NCBI GenBank assembly: GCA_029207755.1
Contig: JARCOQ010000005.1
Location: 63,127,414-63,191,413, forward strand
Length of the DNA stretch: 64,000 bases
Source: Chamaea fasciata
Taxonomy: Eukaryota; Chordata; Aves; Passeriformes; Sylviidae
Direction: 5' to 3'
This document shows, one piece after another, positions 61,012 through 64,000 of this stretch. The notes under the pieces are model-generated. The model had not been told where the DNA came from, searched no databases, and worked only from the letters and a program-made list of their open reading frames with translations. The number at the start of each line of letters is the position of its first letter. Within the stretch, counting starts at the first letter, position 1. The position numbers were made by a program, and so were the translations under genes.

Positions 61012-63636
61012 CCCCCATAAACCACATGCTAATCGAGTTAACATGGTGAGAGGGTCTTTATGACATGAGTGTTCACTTCATTGCCAGTGTAGCCTTTACA
61101 GCCCCCTCCAGATGACAAACCCACTCTGAACTCTGCCTCCAAAGTTCCTGAGCTCCTAAGATGTGGCAACCACACCAAATTGCCCCATAAGGAAATGCAC
61201 TTTTAATTGCTGGTATCAGTCAGCCTTGGAGCAGTGGAACAAGAAGTTCACCCAGATGATTAGCATTCCTGCTGCTGGAAGAGCAGGAGTCCAGCCTTGT
61301 GGAGGGATGCAAATGTTGACTGACACCTTCCCACACTCATTGTGCTGTTGTCCCCTTCCCGGGGAGGAGGGCATGCTCTCCTTTGTCTGTGTCTGACAGC
61401 ACTATACATCATCTCTCTGTTTCCTGCAATTTTAATCCAGTGGCACTAACAAGAATAGCTCCAGACCTCAGGGCAGGGAGGGAGCTGCCCAGGGTCTGAG
61501 TGTGGAAGCAAAGAAAATTATTCCAGGAGCCAGTCAGATGGACAGTTTCCCATTTTAAGCTGTGCATTCCATATTTATTTATGTGCCCTGCCTCCAAGCA
61601 ATCTTCATAATGGCAGACTAGACCTGGATTTCTGTTTGTGAGAGTTCCGTGCCCTGCTGTGACCGAAGGCTGAAATGTGTTGCAGCCTGCCCTGGAGGAC
61701 TCCTGGGACTCTTGTTCATGAAAGGCAAGGCTGTGCATCTGCTTGAGTTGTTTAGGGGCAAGAAAGGCTGGTGTTTATTGCAATGGTAACTCCTTGCCAG
61801 AAGAGGACTGCTCACTACAGGGCACCTCCTGAGTCTGAGTCTGTCAAGCTTTATACAAGAAACAAAAAGCGAAGTGGCTTTCACCACTTTCCCTAGAGAT
61901 TAGTCCAAAACCAGATGGATCCCAGCATTCAGAGACTGTCATGGCACCAGACAGAATGTCTGCTCCACAAACTGTGTGAAACAGTTCTCTCTTTTCCTTG
62001 ATGTCTGCATCCATAGGGCTTTTGTGGACTATGGTTATATCCTCTATTAATTGCCCCATTTTAGGTGTTTCCCATATGCAAAAGCCTTACTACCTATGGA
62101 GGGATGGATTTATAGCTGCTATGTCTTTCAAACAAAGGGTAATTTCCACCAAGCAAAGAAATTTTTAGTGCAGTTGGGGATTTTTGACATGTGTTTTTAA
62201 CAAGGAGGTATGAAATCCTGCTTCCATGCAGCTTCTTTCCTCTTGCGTCCTAAAATCATTTAAAGAGCACACAGCATGGCAGTCTTTCTCCAGGTTCTCT
62301 TCAGAGCCATTCTTCCATACATGCCCTTTTCCAAATGTTGCTACCTGCTTTTCACAGGAACAGTAATAGGTAAAAGCCTTTCATCTGCCTTTAGCTGGGG
62401 CAGAAAAACCTATCTATATTTGAGGTATGGGATACTCTTACTTTAGTTGCTCACGAAGTTATTTTATATGGAAGGCTTTATGGGTGTCTCTTCATGGGTA
62501 TCTCATGCACAAGGCTCCGTAATTCCTTTATTTGCAGAGGTATCATTGTATCAACATGAACAAACTCAAGAGAGCACAGGAAAGTATTCCAGGGTCTGTC
62601 ACAATCATCATCTCTTTCAAAGAGGAGTACTCCCAGTGACATTTGGGGTCCTAAACTCTTGAGTCATCAGCGATGTGATGGTCAGGTCACACTCCCAGCA
62701 GTTTGAGTTTGCCCCTGCTCTAAATAGGGCCAAACAGGTATGTAAAAAACAGATTCCTGTGGCAGAATTCCTCTGACAAGGTGTGACTGAGAGGAGAGGG
62801 GGATGTGACTCTCTGGGAAATGAGAGTGATCTGAGCTCTAAACAATGAATTTCCCCAGTATCCTTCTGATAAGTGCCCACACTCAAGATCACTATTCCAT
62901 AAGATTGCTGGTCACAGTCACCTAAGTAGAAAGTGTTGCCTTCCAAGGCTGTGACAGAAAGCGATGCCAACTATACTCCTTGTGTTTAGTTTTCTGGCTA
63001 ACATAAGTGACCTGTGGAACCAAGACCAATTTGCTGTTCCTCTCTCATGTCTCTTTAGACACTGTTGCTTCGTGTTTCCCCCCCTCAGGGAGCATCTGTG
63101 CATTTTTGCTGTTTTCAGCAGTTAGCATTTGACCAGCTTGGTCTTACTGACTTGTCTACATATCCCTTCTCTCTTTAGACTGCTGATGCAACCATGGTTG
63201 GTGCTTTTCAACCTGGACTGGTCTGCAGATCTCAGGGTTAGCTGTGACTGCAGCCTAGTCTTCAAAAATTAAGTGCTTTGTTGGAGTCCTCTCTGAGAAC
63301 TGGAGAAGGCTCCAATGTGTCCAATATTCAGCCAGCCCTGGAGTTTCATAATATTATCCATCTGTTATTTTGCTTTCTTACAAGAAAAGCTCATGGGGTT
63401 ACACAGGTACAAATTACACATCTTGTTGAGATTGTGTTTGAAAATATTCATTGTCCATCTGTGTGAAGAGAAAAATCCATTTCTGTTAACATGGTTGTTT
63501 TCCTTCTGACGCTTGCTGTCTGCAGTACACAACACGAAACAGTAAGTGTTGGAAGAAGGGAATAGCTTTATAGCAAGTGGACCAGTGCCTAACTTTGCAT
63601 GGGGCTGGTAAGAGTCAAGAGTAGACAATGAGAGTG

Positions 63637-64000
63637 TGTTATGCTCCGCTAATGCAAGCGAGGGTCGTGAAGGTTCATTAACTGATCTCAGAGGGGATTT
63701 CAGTATTTATCAAAACAAATGCACCTTTATTGAGTGCCAATAGCAAATGCGATAGAAGGATTTGAAAAGAAATAAAGGATACAGAGAAAAGAGAAAGAGG
63801 GAGTGGGTAATAGCTGCAAACGGAGAGATGAAATCCTCGTGGTCCAGCCAATAGGTCCGTCTTCTTGCCTTCTTCCGTGGGGTGATCACAAAGTCTTTGG
63901 TTAACTCAGGGGTCTTTATAGTCTTTTCAAGGTCTGCCGGTGGGGGGAATGGGATGGTCGAGGGAACAGGTATAGAATAGTAGAGAAAGTCCGTTGCAAA
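63637..64000 (-). mobile_element. ERV LTR, minus strand, cut by window end
   Basis: Read on the minus strand, the unit carries TATAAA (63915-63920), then AATAAA (63726-63731), and ends ...GAGCATAACA at 63637, consistent with U3-R-U5. Its 5' part lies beyond the window. The sequence left of 63637 does not begin with a TGG primer site, so this is either a solo LTR or the 3' LTR of a provirus lying to the right. It differs from the other LTRs in the window. Confidence 0.75.

Larger units (their letters stand above)
54502..63630. other. Intergenic DNA without recognised genes
   Basis: About 9 kb with no supportable exon, RNA gene or mobile element. Minor structures are short palindromes at 60436-60468 and an A/C-rich tract at 60958-61011. 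Confidence 0.5.

Noticed and set aside
24125..64000. RASD2 or myoglobin exons expected downstream of MCM5
   Set aside because: No frame with a Ras-type GTPase P-loop or a globin fold signature was found on either strand.

Overview
This is nuclear DNA from a bird. Two complete multi-exon genes can be read through their splice sites, both on the + strand: HMOX1 (heme oxygenase 1, 5 coding exons, 297 residues) and MCM5 (replicative helicase subunit, 16 coding exons, 734 residues). Their order and orientation match the conserved vertebrate block TOM1-HMOX1-MCM5-RASD2. The avian assignment rests on the chicken-like HMOX1 protein, compact introns, a truncated CR1 LINE tail and bird-type ERV LTRs. 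The ERV load would suit a passerine, but that is an inference.

Layout. Positions 1-6560 are the HMOX1 upstream region. No TOM1 coding sequence is visible, but a tight cluster of four Maf-recognition-type sites lies at 1867-1973, about 4.7 kb upstream of the promoter. This is the architecture expected of the BACH1/NRF2-controlled distal enhancer of HMOX1. The HMOX1 core promoter (E-box plus TATA box) is at 6574-6594, the coding exons span 6712-12214, and the 3' UTR contains two hairpins. A CpG-island promoter at about 14560-15370, with an E2F site and three CCAAT boxes, drives MCM5. It contains an unusual 16-unit GGGATC/GGGATT hexamer array at 14943-15038. MCM5 coding exons span 15200-23858, with a poly(A) signal at about 24098.

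From 24.1 kb to the end (about 40 kb) I find no protein-coding gene. The next expected gene, RASD2, is not in the window. This stretch holds a CR1 fragment, an old MIR-type SINE, a perfect 65-copy AAAGG array, a 72-nt pre-miRNA-like hairpin, and a conserved-looking segment at 39.3 kb. It also holds a decayed minus-strand endogenous retrovirus at 45.7-48.5 kb (LTR, leader, 41-bp minisatellite, gag relic with stops, and a second unrelated LTR-like unit). A possible 2.1-kb ERVL-like element lies at 52.4-54.5 kb, and another minus-strand LTR is cut by the window end.

Biology. HMOX1 is a stress-induced, ER-anchored enzyme of heme breakdown, and its controls (MARE/ARE sites, a heat-shock-like element, a USF-type E-box) fit induction by heme, oxidants and heat. 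MCM5 is a cell-cycle gene with an E2F/NF-Y promoter. The two are neighbours without any shared pathway. I found no unknown multi-gene system. The most original signals are the MCM5 promoter hexamer (with an open reading frame running through it into MCM5), the 38.6-kb hairpin, and the gag-only retroviral relic with its internal minisatellite.
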